A stretch of 37,109 nucleotides of DNA, from positions 1 through 37,109 of the forward strand of contig JAJEIT010000061.1 of NCBI GenBank assembly GCA_022827945.1, given 5' to 3'. The notes below the pieces were generated by a model, which saw only the letters and a list, made by a program, of their open reading frames with translations, searched no databases and was not told where the DNA came from. Of this stretch, positions 24,716-34,900 are shown piece after piece (position 1 is the stretch's first letter; every line of letters begins with the position of its first letter). Source of the DNA: Dehalococcoidia bacterium (lineage in GTDB: Bacteria > Chloroflexota > Dehalococcoidia > Tepidiformales > Tepidiformaceae). A program made the position numbers and the translations under genes.

Positions 24716-24842
24716 ATCCCTCGCCCTCTGGCTCGTGTTCCCGGCGCCATGTCGGCGCTCGATCGAGCCGTGAGCATACACAGGCGGGCAACGTGTGGGG
24801 CGAGAGTTCAACGGCGCCGCCGGGCGCCCCACGCTCATGCCG

Positions 24843-24861
24843 GGGCGGTATAGTACCGCCC
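24843..24861. promoter_or_regulatory. Perfect palindrome in the divergent promoter region
   Basis: GGGCGGTA (24843-24850) and TACCGCCC (24854-24861) are a perfect 8-bp inverted repeat with loop TAG. The sequence TATAGT at 24849-24854 inside it resembles a -10 box for the plus-strand lipoprotein gene. Binding here could control the transporter genes on both sides. No regulator gene is adjacent. Confidence 0.55.
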
Positions 24862-24951
24862 ACGCGTCAGTGGCCGCCGGGCGGGGCTTCGGACAGAGCC
24901 CGCACATGCGCTGGCGGCGCGAACGAGACTGACGCCACGACGGAGGTTCCC

Positions 24952-26682
24952 ATGACGTCGACCTGGAAGAGGCCTATTTCACGCCGGCAGATGCTCGCCG
25001 GATCGGGAGTTGCGCTTGGCGCCGGCGTCACCGCTGCCCTGGTCGGTTGCGGCGACGACGACGACGACGAGGCGCCGCCAGCGGCCACCGAAGCGCCCGC
25101 GGAGGCGACCGAAGCCCCCGCCGAAGCGACTGAGGCGCCCGCGGAGGCGACCGAGGCTCCGGCGGAGGCTACCGAGGCCCCTGCTGAAGAGGAGCCGGAG
25201 GCGACCCCCGAGCCCACCGAGGCTCCCGACACAGGCCCGAAGCAGGGAGGCACGCTCCGCTACGCCGTGCAGGGAGACCTGCTCCTGAACCAGGGAGCTC
25301 CCTTCACGCGGGCGCAGGGCATCCCCATCCTCGTCTTCGAGAGCCTCATCCGCTACGAGGACTCGCCCGCGCCGACGCTGGTGCTGCTCGACCAGTACGA
25401 CGTGTCCGAGGACCTGACCCAGGTCACCGCACGGCTCAAGGAGAACGCCGTCTTCCACGACGGCTCCCCGGTCACGCCCGACGACGTCTTCTTCGGGATC
25501 GACGCGATCGTCAACCCCGATAAGTACGGCTTCAGCTTCCGGGGACAGCTCCTGGCTTTCGCTTCCCTCGTCACCGACATGAGCACGGTCGACGAACGCA
25601 CGATGGTGTTTACCTTCGCGACGCCCCTCGCCAACATCAACGACTTCTTCGCCCAGTTCCCCGTCACCAAGAAGGACACCTACGCCCAGCTCCAGACGGG
25701 CGAGAACATCCAGGGCACGGGGCCCTACAGGATGAAGTCCTGGACCCCCGGCGTCGGCTACGAGCTCGAACCGAGCGATAACTGGCACGACGACCGGGGC
25801 GGCCCTTACCTCGACGGCGTCAGGGTCATCCAGTTCGCCGACGCCGAAGCCGTCGGCCAGGCCTACGACGCAGACGACATCGACATCGCCACCGGCGTGA
25901 GCCCCGTCTTCGGCAAGGCGCACGAGGACGATGTCAGGCTCGCGGCGAAGTGGGGCATCGTCTACGTCGGCCTCAACGTCACCAACCCGTACTTCCAGGA
26001 CAAGCGCGTGCGGCAGGCGCTCTTCTTCGCCATCGACCGCGAGCGCATCGTGAACGAGCTCATGGAGGGCCTGGTGGAGCTGACCACCCAGCCGTGGGAC
26101 CCCGGCAGCCCCGCCTTCGACCCCGACCTCGAGCAGCCCTTCTACGACCCCGAGCGGTCGAAGGCGCTCCTCGCGGAAGCCGGCTTCACCCAGACCGAGC
26201 CCATCACGTTCGATCACTACGCCAACCACCCCGTGGTGGGCGCCGGACTCGCCTCGCTCATCAAGGACAACTTCGCCGCCGTGGGCGTCGAGATCGAGCT
26301 GGTCGGTCATCAGATCCCCGACATGAACCAGAAGCTCTTCCAGCGAGACTTCGAGGCGGGTTGGTTCCTCATGACCGGCTTCTCTCCGTTCTCGCCGGTC
26401 ACCGTCATCACCCAGCCGTTGCCCTTCCAGGACAACAACCCCAGCAAGTACACGAGCGAGACGTTCCTCGACATCAGGGCCAAGCTCAAGACCCTCGATC
26501 CGTTCTCGGAAGAGGCGCTGGCGGAGTACGACCGCTTCAACGAGCTCTTCCACGACGACCCGTGGCTGCTCCCCTGCGCCCCCTTCCGCAGCATCAACGT
26601 CGTGAAGCCGCGCGTGCAGGGCTACAACAGCTTCATCGAGCCGCTCACGTACCTCGGGTACGTCTGGCTCGACGACGCCTAG
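24952..26682 (+). CDS. ABC transporter substrate-binding lipoprotein (SBP family 5)
   Basis: A 576-residue protein from ATG 24952, with GGAGG six bases upstream. The N terminus carries a twin-arginine signal (ISRRQMLAGSG) ending in a lipobox LVGC, so it is exported folded and lipid-anchored. Residues about 45-85 are a low-complexity linker of repeated ATEAPAE units. The rest follows peptide-binding family 5: GGTLRYAVQGD, ARLKENAVFHDGSPVTPDDV, NIQGTGPYRM, and KRVRQALFFAIDRERIV. It should deliver peptides or similar solutes to the DppB/C-like pair transcribed divergently. Such linkers are typical of Chloroflexota lipoproteins. Confidence 0.95.
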   Translation: MTSTWKRPISRRQMLAGSGVALGAGVTAALVGCGDDDDDEAPPAATEAPAEATEAPAEATEAPAEATEAPAEATEAPAEEEPEATPEPTEAPDTGPKQGGTLRYAVQGDLLLNQGAPFTRAQGIPILVFESLIRYEDSPAPTLVLLDQYDVSEDLTQVTARLKENAVFHDGSPVTPDDVFFGIDAIVNPDKYGFSFRGQLLAFASLVTDMSTVDERTMVFTFATPLANINDFFAQFPVTKKDTYAQLQTGENIQGTGPYRMKSWTPGVGYELEPSDNWHDDRGGPYLDGVRVIQFADAEAVGQAYDADDIDIATGVSPVFGKAHEDDVRLAAKWGIVYVGLNVTNPYFQDKRVRQALFFAIDRERIVNELMEGLVELTTQPWDPGSPAFDPDLEQPFYDPERSKALLAEAGFTQTEPITFDHYANHPVVGAGLASLIKDNFAAVGVEIELVGHQIPDMNQKLFQRDFEAGWFLMTGFSPFSPVTVITQPLPFQDNNPSKYTSETFLDIRAKLKTLDPFSEEALAEYDRFNELFHDDPWLLPCAPFRSINVVKPRVQGYNSFIEPLTYLGYVWLDDA

Positions 26683-26717
26683 GAGGAAGCTCCGGGCGCT
26701 CGCAATCCGTTCCGTCG

Positions 26718-26749
26718 CGCCGCCGCCGGTCTCCGACCGGTCGGCGGCG
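26718..26749. terminator. GC-rich hairpin between lipoprotein and sulfatase genes
   Basis: CGCCGCCGCCGGT (26718-26730) pairs with ACCGGTCGGCGGCG (26736-26749) with one bulged base and loop CTCCG. It has no T-run, so it may be an attenuator or partial terminator rather than a complete one. Confidence 0.45.
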
Positions 26750-26807
26750 TGGCGATCAACGAACCTGACCGGTCGGGTGCGCGATGCGCGCCCCCGGAGG
26801 AGGAACC

Positions 26808-29045
26808 ATGCCTGACGCCGCCGAGTCCGCCGGCTACTCGACCCTCGAATCCACCGAGTTCTCCGGAGGGTGGCCCGAACCCCCCGACCTGAGCGGCCTC
26901 CCCAACGTCGTCTACATCGTCCTCGACGATGTCGGGTTCGCCCAGGTCGGCTGCTATGGCTCCACCATCGACACGCCCAACATGGACCGGCTCGCCGCCA
27001 ACGGACTGCGCTACACCAACTACCACACCACCACCCTCTGCTCCCCCTCCCGCGCCTGCCTTCTCACCGGACGCAACCACCACACCGTCGGCATGCGCTC
27101 CGTCTCCAACTGGGCGCGCGCCTACCCGAACGGCCGCGGCGCCATCACCAACCGCGCCGCCACCATCCCCCAGTTGCTCAGGGACCGCGGCTTCTCCACG
27201 TTCGCCGTCGGCAAGTGGCACCTCGCCCCCATGTCCGAGACCTCGGCCGCCGGCCCCTTCGACCACTGGCCCCTGCAGAAGGGCTTCGAGCGCTACTACG
27301 GCTTCCTCGATGCCCTCACCGACCAGTTCGCCCCCGAGCTCACCTACGACAACCACCGTATCCCCACCCCCGACACCCCCGGCTACCACGTCAGCGAAGA
27401 CATGATCGACCACGCGATCGAGTTCATGCGCGACCAGCGCGCTATCTATGAAGAGAAGCCCTTCTTCCTCTACGTCGCCTTCGGCGCCTGCCACGACCCC
27501 CACCAGGCCCCGCAGGAGTACCTCGACAAGTACCGCGGACGCTTCGACCAGGGCTACGACGTGGCCCGCGAGGAGTGGTTCGAGCGCCAGAAGGCGATGG
27601 GCATCGTCCCCCAGGACACGGTCCTGCCGCCGAGCAATCCCAACGTCCCGCCCTGGGACAGCCTCACTCCCGACCAGCAGCTCGTCGCCAACCGCCTGCA
27701 GGAAGCCTTCGCCGCCATGCTCGACCACACCGACGTCCAGATCGGACGCGTCGTCGACTACCTCGAGCAGACGGGCCAGCTCGACAACACCCTCATCGTG
27801 CTCACCTCCGACAACGGCGCCAGCGACGCCGGCGGCCCCCTCGGGACGGTCAACTGGCTGCGGGGCATGAACGGGCTCGACATCGAGTCCTACAACCTCG
27901 AGCACGTGGACGAGATCGGCGGTCCCCGCTCGCACACGAACTACCCCTCCGGCTGGGCGCAGGCCGGGAACGCTCCGCTGCGCTGGTACAAGCAGTACCT
28001 CCATGCCGGCGGCATCCGCGCCCCCCTCGTCTTCCACTGGCCGGACCGCATCCAGGAGGGAGGCCTCCGCCACCAGTTCCACCACGTCACCGACGTGACC
28101 CCCACCGTCCTCGACCTCCTCGGCATGGAGGCCCCCGCCGTCTTCGAGGGCATCTCCCAGCTTCCCGTCGCCGGCGAGAGCATGGCCTACACCTTCGAGG
28201 ACGCCGACGCCCCCACCCGCAAGGTCACCCAGCACTTTGAGCTGAACGGCCATCGCTCGATCTGGCACCAGGGCTGGAAAGCCGTAACCCTCCACACGGT
28301 CGGCGACGACTTCCAGGCCGAGCCCTGGGAGCTCTACCACCTCGACGAGGACTACTCCGAGAGCTACGACCTCGCCCAGGAGGAACCGGAGCGGCTGCAG
28401 GACCTGATCGCCCGCTGGTGGGCGGAGGCCGGGAAGCACGGCGTCCTCCCCCTCGAGCAGGGCGGCGCCGCCTCGGCCGTCGGCAACGTCCAGCCCGGCG
28501 CCCCCCAGGACCGCACCACGTTCACCTATGCGCAGGGGATGGCGCACGTCCCCACCGTCGCCGCCGCCGATATCCGCAACCGCTCGCACCGAATCAAGGC
28601 CGATATCGTCCGGGAGGGCGCCGGCGAGGGCGTCATCCTCGCCCACGGCGGCTATGCCGGCGGCTACGCCCTCTACGTGCGCGACAACCGCCTCGTCTAC
28701 GAGCACAACTGCGCCGACGACCACACCCGCATCGTCAGCGGCGAGGAGCTTCCCGCCCGCGCCTCCGTCGAGTTCTCCTTCACGAAGACGGGCGAGAACC
28801 GCGGCGTCGGCGTCCTGACCGTGGACGGCCGCGAGACCGCCCGCGGCGACCTGCCCCGAATGCTGGGCGGCCTCTTCACGATCGAGGGCCTCGACGTCGG
28901 CCAGGACACGGCGACGCCGGTGAGCGACCAGTACGAAGCGCCCTTCCCCTTCTCCGGCGCCATCGAGTCCATCGTCATCGAAGTCGACAACGACCAGTCC
29001 CTCGACCCCGCCCAGCTGGCGGAGGCGGAGGAAGCGCAACAGTAA
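26808..29045 (+). CDS. Arylsulfatase (Cys-type, formylglycine-dependent)
   Basis: A 745-residue protein from ATG 26808 with GGAGGAGGA upstream. It has sulfatase motif I LCSPSRACLLTGR (C78 is the residue converted to formylglycine; R82), the metal-binding IVLDD (D40, D41), and VGKWHL (K136, H138). The LTSDNGA segment supplies further metal ligands. The C-terminal 200 or so residues after the sulfatase domain look beta-rich (GYAGGYALYVRDNRLVY), as in large AtsA-like sulfatases. No signal peptide is visible, so it may be cytoplasmic. The maturation enzyme (FGE or anaerobic SME) is not in the window. It follows the transporter lipoprotein, so uptake of sulfated compounds is a possible link. Confidence 0.93.
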   Translation: MPDAAESAGYSTLESTEFSGGWPEPPDLSGLPNVVYIVLDDVGFAQVGCYGSTIDTPNMDRLAANGLRYTNYHTTTLCSPSRACLLTGRNHHTVGMRSVSNWARAYPNGRGAITNRAATIPQLLRDRGFSTFAVGKWHLAPMSETSAAGPFDHWPLQKGFERYYGFLDALTDQFAPELTYDNHRIPTPDTPGYHVSEDMIDHAIEFMRDQRAIYEEKPFFLYVAFGACHDPHQAPQEYLDKYRGRFDQGYDVAREEWFERQKAMGIVPQDTVLPPSNPNVPPWDSLTPDQQLVANRLQEAFAAMLDHTDVQIGRVVDYLEQTGQLDNTLIVLTSDNGASDAGGPLGTVNWLRGMNGLDIESYNLEHVDEIGGPRSHTNYPSGWAQAGNAPLRWYKQYLHAGGIRAPLVFHWPDRIQEGGLRHQFHHVTDVTPTVLDLLGMEAPAVFEGISQLPVAGESMAYTFEDADAPTRKVTQHFELNGHRSIWHQGWKAVTLHTVGDDFQAEPWELYHLDEDYSESYDLAQEEPERLQDLIARWWAEAGKHGVLPLEQGGAASAVGNVQPGAPQDRTTFTYAQGMAHVPTVAAADIRNRSHRIKADIVREGAGEGVILAHGGYAGGYALYVRDNRLVYEHNCADDHTRIVSGEELPARASVEFSFTKTGENRGVGVLTVDGRETARGDLPRMLGGLFTIEGLDVGQDTATPVSDQYEAPFPFSGAIESIVIEVDNDQSLDPAQLAEAEEAQQ

Positions 29046-29079
29046 GCAGATGGCGTCCCGGGGAGAGTCGGGCGGTCGA

Positions 29080-29094
29080 GCCGCTGCCAGCGGC
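29080..29094. terminator. Small hairpin between convergent genes
   Basis: GCCGCT (29080-29085) and AGCGGC (29089-29094) pair around GCC. It lies in the 54-nt gap between the converging sulfatase and metallopeptidase-like genes and may be a weak shared terminator. Confidence 0.3.
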
Positions 29095-29099
29095 CTGCC

Positions 29100-31928
29100 C
29101 TATGGAGAAGAGTCCTCCGCCTCTGGCTCGCGCTTCTCGTACCAGAAATCGAACACCTCGTCGACGATGTCTATCACCTCCTGCGAGCCACCTTCCTTGA
29201 AGGCGGCCTCGACGTGGCAGGCGCCCAGACTCGTACCCTCGCAGCTGTCTGACTCGTCCTCGGCCTGGGACTTCTGGTACAGCCGCTGGAGCCCGTCCCA
29301 GAAGTCCTCTCCCAGCTTGCGGTAGAGATCGCGGAACAGGCGCTCGCCCAGCGAGTACGAGCAGAGGAATTGCCGGGACCGCTGCTGTGGTCCTATGGCC
29401 TCGAGGTCGGAGATATAGCGGGCGAAGGGGCACGGGAAGACCGCGTCACGCTCCGGGAGATCCTTGAAGGTGTCGTTCGCCACGGTCTCCAGGAGATTCG
29501 CCACCCCTTCATTGACCCAGGGCTCGTTCCCGGTCCAGTAGTAGTGGGCGACCTCGTGGACGATCGGGCGATAGGCCTGCTCCCTGGACATCCCCATCGA
29601 ATCGACCTTGGGCGAGAGCGCGACGTGAGTCCCGTAGTGGGTGCCGAAGAAGGTGGTCAACACGGCATCTTCGAACAGGAAGGTCACCTGCCGGGAAGGC
29701 AAGGGGCTGCCCATGAGCTCCTCCACCGCGGATACGGCCGACTCCACGAGATCCATGGTCCGCTCCATGCCCGGCTTCGTGCGGATAACGGTGAGCGTCA
29801 CCTCTCCGGCCAGAGGGAGTGTGATCCCCCGGTTCTCCAGCATCACGCTCGCCGGGTCCAGCAGCGTTTCGATCAGGTCGGGGTTCGTCCTGTGCACACC
29901 CCAGAGCGTCGAGACGACGGCGGTCTCGTCCTCGGCAATGCCGTCTTTGACCGCGGGGTGCTCCAGCACGCTGGCAAGAGTCTCCGGTGCCCAGTGGGCC
30001 AGGCTGGCAAGAGCGTGGGTTGCAGCAGCCCCGGCGGCGGGCAGGTCCTGGAGGAAAGGCATGGTCACCACGATGTCGACTCCTGCCTCGGCAAGTCCCT
30101 TCAGGTTCAACACAATCCAGTGTTCCTCGCTGGTGATGCCGTCCCGGAACCAGGGGAAGCCGGCGACGCGACCGGCGAGCTGGCGGTCGGCGAGGGCGAG
30201 GTCCTTCAGGCCCCGCACCGCCCACCGCTCGGATGCAGTCACGTCGTCCTGGAACCAGGGCAGGTCGACCACGAGGCCGGCGAGCTGGAGATTAGCCTCG
30301 GCGAGTGCCTTCAGGTTCCACACGGTCCAGCGTTCGTGCTCGGTCACGTCGTCCTGGAACCAGGGCAGGTCGACCACGAGGCTGACGAGCTGGAGGTCCT
30401 CCTCCGCAAGTGTCTCCAGGGTCCGCACGATCCAGCGTTCGCGCTCGGTCACGTCGTCCTGGAACCAGGGGAGGCCGGTCACGAGGCTGGCGAGCTGTGG
30501 GCCTGCCTCCGCGAGTGCCTTCAGGTTCCACACCGTCCAGCGTTCGTGCTCGGTGATGTCGTCCTGGAACCAGGGCAGGTCGACGACGGTGCTGGCGATC
30601 TGGGGTTCAACCCGGGCGAGGTCCGTCAGGTTCGTGAGGACCAGGCGTTCGTCCTCACTGACGCCGTCCCGCATCCAATCCGTTCCGGCCACCGCTCGGC
30701 CTGCGGACGCACTGCGGGCTCTCGTCCGGCCGAGGGTGTGGAGGTCCAGCCACTCGTCGTCGTCGACTCCGTCCGCAAGCCACGGGTAGGTGGCTACCTG
30801 CCGTGCGACCTCGATGTCCTCACGCGCAAAGATGTCCACTTGCTGCAGGGCCCTCAGGTCGTTGCCGCCGGGCGCTTCCCTGAGCCACGGGAACGAGGCG
30901 ACCGAGGCTGCCAGTGCCGGGTCGGCCTGGTGCAATCCTGCAAGCGCCAGCAGGGCCACACGTGAATCGTGGTTCAGAGGGCCACGGGCCCAGGGAAGGG
31001 TCTCCCGCAGTTCGGCGAACGCCCCCGACTCAGGGACGCGCTGGTCGATGACTTCGAATGCCGCTCTGGCGATCGGCTCCCCTCCTATGGCCAGTTCGGC
31101 GCGGTAGGTCCCGGGCTGCCATGACCCTCCGGCGGTCGAGCCCCAGCCAGAGCTTCGAGAGCTGTTGGTCCACCCCTCGCCGATGTAGCTCGCCGACGTG
31201 TAGCTGGCAGCGACGGTTCCGTCCGCGCGGTAGATGGTGGTGTCGATGGAGAAGTCGAGACGTGCCGCTGGCGGAGGGTGAATGAGGCCCAGCTGCCAGG
31301 TGATGTAGCGAGTGACTGATCGGTCGAACGTTGTCCGGTAGACCCGCTCATGGAGCGGTGGAAGCTCAACGGGCGACTCGAAGAAATCGAACGCCGCGAC
31401 CGTTGCGCCAAGCGAGGGGATGTACCCGTGGAAGTCCGTCCCTCGTGCGTCTGAGGGACGCCGCTCCAGTTGCACCTCGACCCGGACGGCGTTGCTCCGG
31501 TGGAAGTTCCCCGAGCGGCTCAGCGCCGACATGTCGAGTGCGGTGTCTTCGGTCCTCCAGCCTCCCCCCTCTGCCCTGGTGCTCACATACAGGCGGGCGG
31601 GGTTCGCGACCGATCGCCACACAGTCACGTCGACGGTTGCTGTCTCGCCTCCGCCCAGCGGCACGTCCACCCTGACCGCGTTGCTCTGGTGGAAGCTGCC
31701 TGAACGGCTCAGCGCCGTCATGTCGAGTGCGGCGTCTTCAGTCCTCCAGCTACCCCCCTCGGGGCGCGTGCTCACGTAGAGACTTGCGGGGTTGGCAACG
31801 GATCGCCACACCGTCACCTCGATCACGGCCGTGGTTGTCTGCGAATCGGGCTCCTGCGCCTTCGCAACGCCTCCGCCCGCCGTCAGGGCAAGCGCACAGA
31901 CCAGCACACCCGCGAGTCGGATGTTCAT
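29100..31928 (-). CDS. Secreted metallopeptidase-like protein with tandem 35-residue repeats
   Basis: A 942-residue protein with a signal peptide (residues 1-24, ending AKAQ). Residues about 35-155 hold two copies of a unit of about 60 residues (VTVWRSVANP...LYVSTR...GGSWRTED). A beta domain of about 150 residues follows. Residues about 310-685 hold about eleven units of 35 residues with consensus PWFQDDVTEHERWTVWNLK followed by a hydrophobic helix. The C-terminal domain has HEVAHYYW (about residues 788-795) and PWVNEG, a gluzincin-type zinc site of the peptidase MA class. I recall similar helical repeats from Chloroflexota. It is transcribed after the alpha-2-macroglobulin gene, 38 nt downstream. 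Activity is inferred from the zinc motif only. Confidence 0.8.
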   Translation of the reverse strand: MNIRLAGVLVCALALTAGGGVAKAQEPDSQTTTAVIEVTVWRSVANPASLYVSTRPEGGSWRTEDAALDMTALSRSGSFHQSNAVRVDVPLGGGETATVDVTVWRSVANPARLYVSTRAEGGGWRTEDTALDMSALSRSGNFHRSNAVRVEVQLERRPSDARGTDFHGYIPSLGATVAAFDFFESPVELPPLHERVYRTTFDRSVTRYITWQLGLIHPPPAARLDFSIDTTIYRADGTVAASYTSASYIGEGWTNSSRSSGWGSTAGGSWQPGTYRAELAIGGEPIARAAFEVIDQRVPESGAFAELRETLPWARGPLNHDSRVALLALAGLHQADPALAASVASFPWLREAPGGNDLRALQQVDIFAREDIEVARQVATYPWLADGVDDDEWLDLHTLGRTRARSASAGRAVAGTDWMRDGVSEDERLVLTNLTDLARVEPQIASTVVDLPWFQDDITEHERWTVWNLKALAEAGPQLASLVTGLPWFQDDVTERERWIVRTLETLAEEDLQLVSLVVDLPWFQDDVTEHERWTVWNLKALAEANLQLAGLVVDLPWFQDDVTASERWAVRGLKDLALADRQLAGRVAGFPWFRDGITSEEHWIVLNLKGLAEAGVDIVVTMPFLQDLPAAGAAATHALASLAHWAPETLASVLEHPAVKDGIAEDETAVVSTLWGVHRTNPDLIETLLDPASVMLENRGITLPLAGEVTLTVIRTKPGMERTMDLVESAVSAVEELMGSPLPSRQVTFLFEDAVLTTFFGTHYGTHVALSPKVDSMGMSREQAYRPIVHEVAHYYWTGNEPWVNEGVANLLETVANDTFKDLPERDAVFPCPFARYISDLEAIGPQQRSRQFLCSYSLGERLFRDLYRKLGEDFWDGLQRLYQKSQAEDESDSCEGTSLGACHVEAAFKEGGSQEVIDIVDEVFDFWYEKREPEAEDSSP
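29860..31000 (-). repeat. Tandem 105-nt repeats encoding 35-residue helical units
   Basis: The central part of the metallopeptidase-like gene contains about eleven in-frame units. The middle ones are nearly identical: on the plus strand the word GTCCTGGAACCAGGG recurs near 30247, 30352, 30457 and 30562, exactly 105 nt apart. Units towards the ends are more diverged, as expected from expansion by unequal recombination in the centre. Confidence 0.85.
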
Positions 31929-31966
31929 GTCGGCTTACTGTACCGGCACCGTGGTGGAGCGGCGCT

Positions 31967-34900
31967 CTACTCCTCGGCGTGGACGACGAAGCGTCCGCTG
32001 TCGCTCCGGCCGAAGACCTCGGGCAGGTACGTCTCTTCCGCGAACGTGGGGGCCACGAAGAAGTCGCCGGGAGTCGTGGCGCGGGCATAGTAGACGTACT
32101 CGTGCACGCCCTTCGGGATGCGGCTTGCGAGGAGTGTCACGCGGTCGTCGCGCAGGTCGACCTGGTCCCACGGGCTGAAGTACCACGCGTACCAGGGAGC
32201 GTAGTAGGACGAAGCCCCGCCGAGGACCGCTGCCGTCTGTTCGCGCTGGAGCTCCTCCCGGAGCCAGGGCGAGACGGTCGCCAGCTTCGGGTCGACCGGC
32301 TCGAGGCCCGCCGGCAGGAAGTCCTCGATCCGGGCGAAGAGCCGGTCGGCCGGTGCCACCACCGTCACCGTCACCCGCACCACGTCGCCCACCGTGGCGC
32401 TCGTGATGGGCGTCTCCGGATCCTCCAGCAGCGTGTAACGGTGCGAGACGGCGAAGCCCCGGTTGAGCGCCTCGATCTCCTTCGCCGGCGTCACGTAGCG
32501 CAGGTTGAGGCTGTAGTACAGGCGCCCTTCCGTATCCGCCTCGCGCTCGAACTGCACGCGGCTCACCTCGCCCAGCGGCAGCGCGTCCAGCTCGAGCGCC
32601 ACGCCGTCAAGGTAGTCGCCAGCCGGCACGTCGAAGTGCCCGTCAAGCACGCGGCGCGTGTTGAGCAGCACCTGGTAGTCGTAGACGCCCCGCGTCTCGC
32701 CCGTCAGCTCGGCGAAGGCGCCCAGCGAGGCCATGCCCTGCGCCCGCTCGACCGACGACTTCCAGCGCTGCTCGGATCGCGCCAGCACGAGCCAGCGCGC
32801 CGTCTCCTCGATCAGCGGGTGCTGCGGGTCGACCTCGGTCAGGGCGTGCAGCACGAGCGCCGTCGCCCGCACGCTGCTGTTGTGCATGCAGCCCGCGATG
32901 CGCTCGTCCTCCCAGTGGTTCCCGTTGGCGCTCGCGATGGTGTCGGCGGCGAGGTCGTTCAGCAGGGCGCGAACGGCCGCGTGGTCCGCGTCGTGGCCGC
33001 TCGCCAGCAGCCCGAGCAGTGCGTAGGCGCGGCCCCAGTTCGTCAGCTGCGTCCGATGCTCTTCGACCAGCGAGCGCAGCAGGCCCGCCTGCTCCCGCGC
33101 CAGCGGACTGACCACCCCACCCTCGTTCGCGGCGCTCGTGAGCGCGTACAGGAGGAAGGCGTGCTGGTTCACGTCCGCCGGGCGCATGACGTCGGTGCGC
33201 CGCTGCACGTGCTCGGTGATGAGCCGCGTCGTCTGGTTGTAGCGGTAGTCCGAGGTCGGGACGGCGTACCCGGCGTCCCTCGCCTCGCCGAGCGCGATCA
33301 GCACCCAGCCGGTCACCCACAGGTCGGTGCGGTAGCACGAGCGGCACCATGCCCAGCCGCCGTCGTACATCTGCGCCTCGAGGAGCCTGTCGATGTCCTT
33401 CGCGAGCTGGCGCTCCTGCCCCTCGGTCAGGCCACTCGCGCTGGCGCGCTGCACCGCGACGCTCGCGACGATGCGGCTCGCGATGCTGACGTTGGACTCC
33501 CACCGGTACGGTGGCCAGAAGTTGGGCAGCTCCTCGTCCAGCGCGCCCACCAGCGAGGCCTGCAGCGCCAGCTCCAGCGATCCGCTGCCCGTGATCACGT
33601 ACTCCGGCAGGTAGACCGCCTCGATCCGGGCCGTGTCCTCCACAACGCCGCCCGTCGCCGTCGTTTCGGGGGTCACGTCCAGGTGGACGGGCAGGCTCAG
33701 CTCGACCGCGTCGCCGTAGCCGCCCGTGGCCGTCGCGGTAAAGCGCACGGTGGCCGTGCCTGCTTCGAGGGCGCGTGCGGGCCACGAGAAGATGGCCGAC
33801 TCGCCCGGCTCGAGGAGCCTGGCCGCGACGCCTGCGCCATCGACTACGACGCCCTCTGCCTCGATCGCGACCGTCACCTCCCGCGCCTCGTCCGTGCCGT
33901 TCCGCACGAGCGTGCGCAGCGACACCTCGTCGCCGACCCGCAGGAAGCGCGGCAGCGCCGGTCGCACCAGCAGCGGCTGCTTGACCAGCAGCTCGCTCTC
34001 GCCCTGCCCGACCAGCGTCTCCGCCGTCACGGCTCGCGCCTGGGCGCGCCACGTGGTCGCGTTGTCGGGCAGTTGCAGCTCGAAGCTGGCCCTGCCGTCC
34101 GCGTCCGTGACGAGCTGCCCGATCCAGAGCGCCGTGTTCTGGAAGTTGGAGCGAACCTGTGGCGCCTGACCGCTCTCTTCCGTGGCCCGGAAGGCCATGG
34201 AGTCTTCGCCCGGCCCCGAGAGCGCGGGCGCCGGTGCGGCGTCGGCCATTTCCATTTCGGCTTCTTCGGCAACGTCGTCACCCGCCTCACCCTCTCCCGC
34301 GCCCTTCTCGCCCTCGACGACTTCGTCGAACGCCTCGTTCCCGCGATCAACCGAGACCGCGAGCGACGAAGCCGTCCGCACGCCCAGGGCGCGTTCGAAC
34401 CAGAATGCATCCGTGCCGTCCCGTGCCGACTCCGCCCGCAGCGACAGCACGGCCTGGTCCACGACCGCCACGGACACGTCCGCCTCCACCCCGTTCCCGT
34501 CCGAGTCGGTCACGAGCACGTCGTAGCTCACCGTTTCGCCCGGCGTCGCGCGTTCCCGATCCGGCTCGATGCTCACGTCGAGGCGGCGGGGAGCGGTCGA
34601 GATAGACAGCTCCACGTAGCCCACGTGGTAGCGCGGGTAGGGGTCCTCATCCGTGGGCGGCCGGTACAGCACGACCCCGACGTAGATGTTGGGGATGTGC
34701 CCGTCCTCGATGGGAATGCGCAGGACCTCGCTGTTCGTCTCGAATCGGCGCACCTCCGCGCTCAGCACGCGCCCGCGCTCGAACGTCACGAGTCCCGTGG
34801 CCCCGGCGAACGGCGCCGGCACGAGCACCTCCGCCACGTCGCCCACCTCGTAGCTCCCGCTGCCCGCGATCAGGTCGATGACGTCGTTCTCGCGAACCGG

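Noticed and set aside
26679-29039. 786-residue minus-strand frame opposite the sulfatase gene
   Set aside because: The plus strand encodes an intact sulfatase; the antisense product is low-complexity Gly/Val/Asp/Glu without a family.
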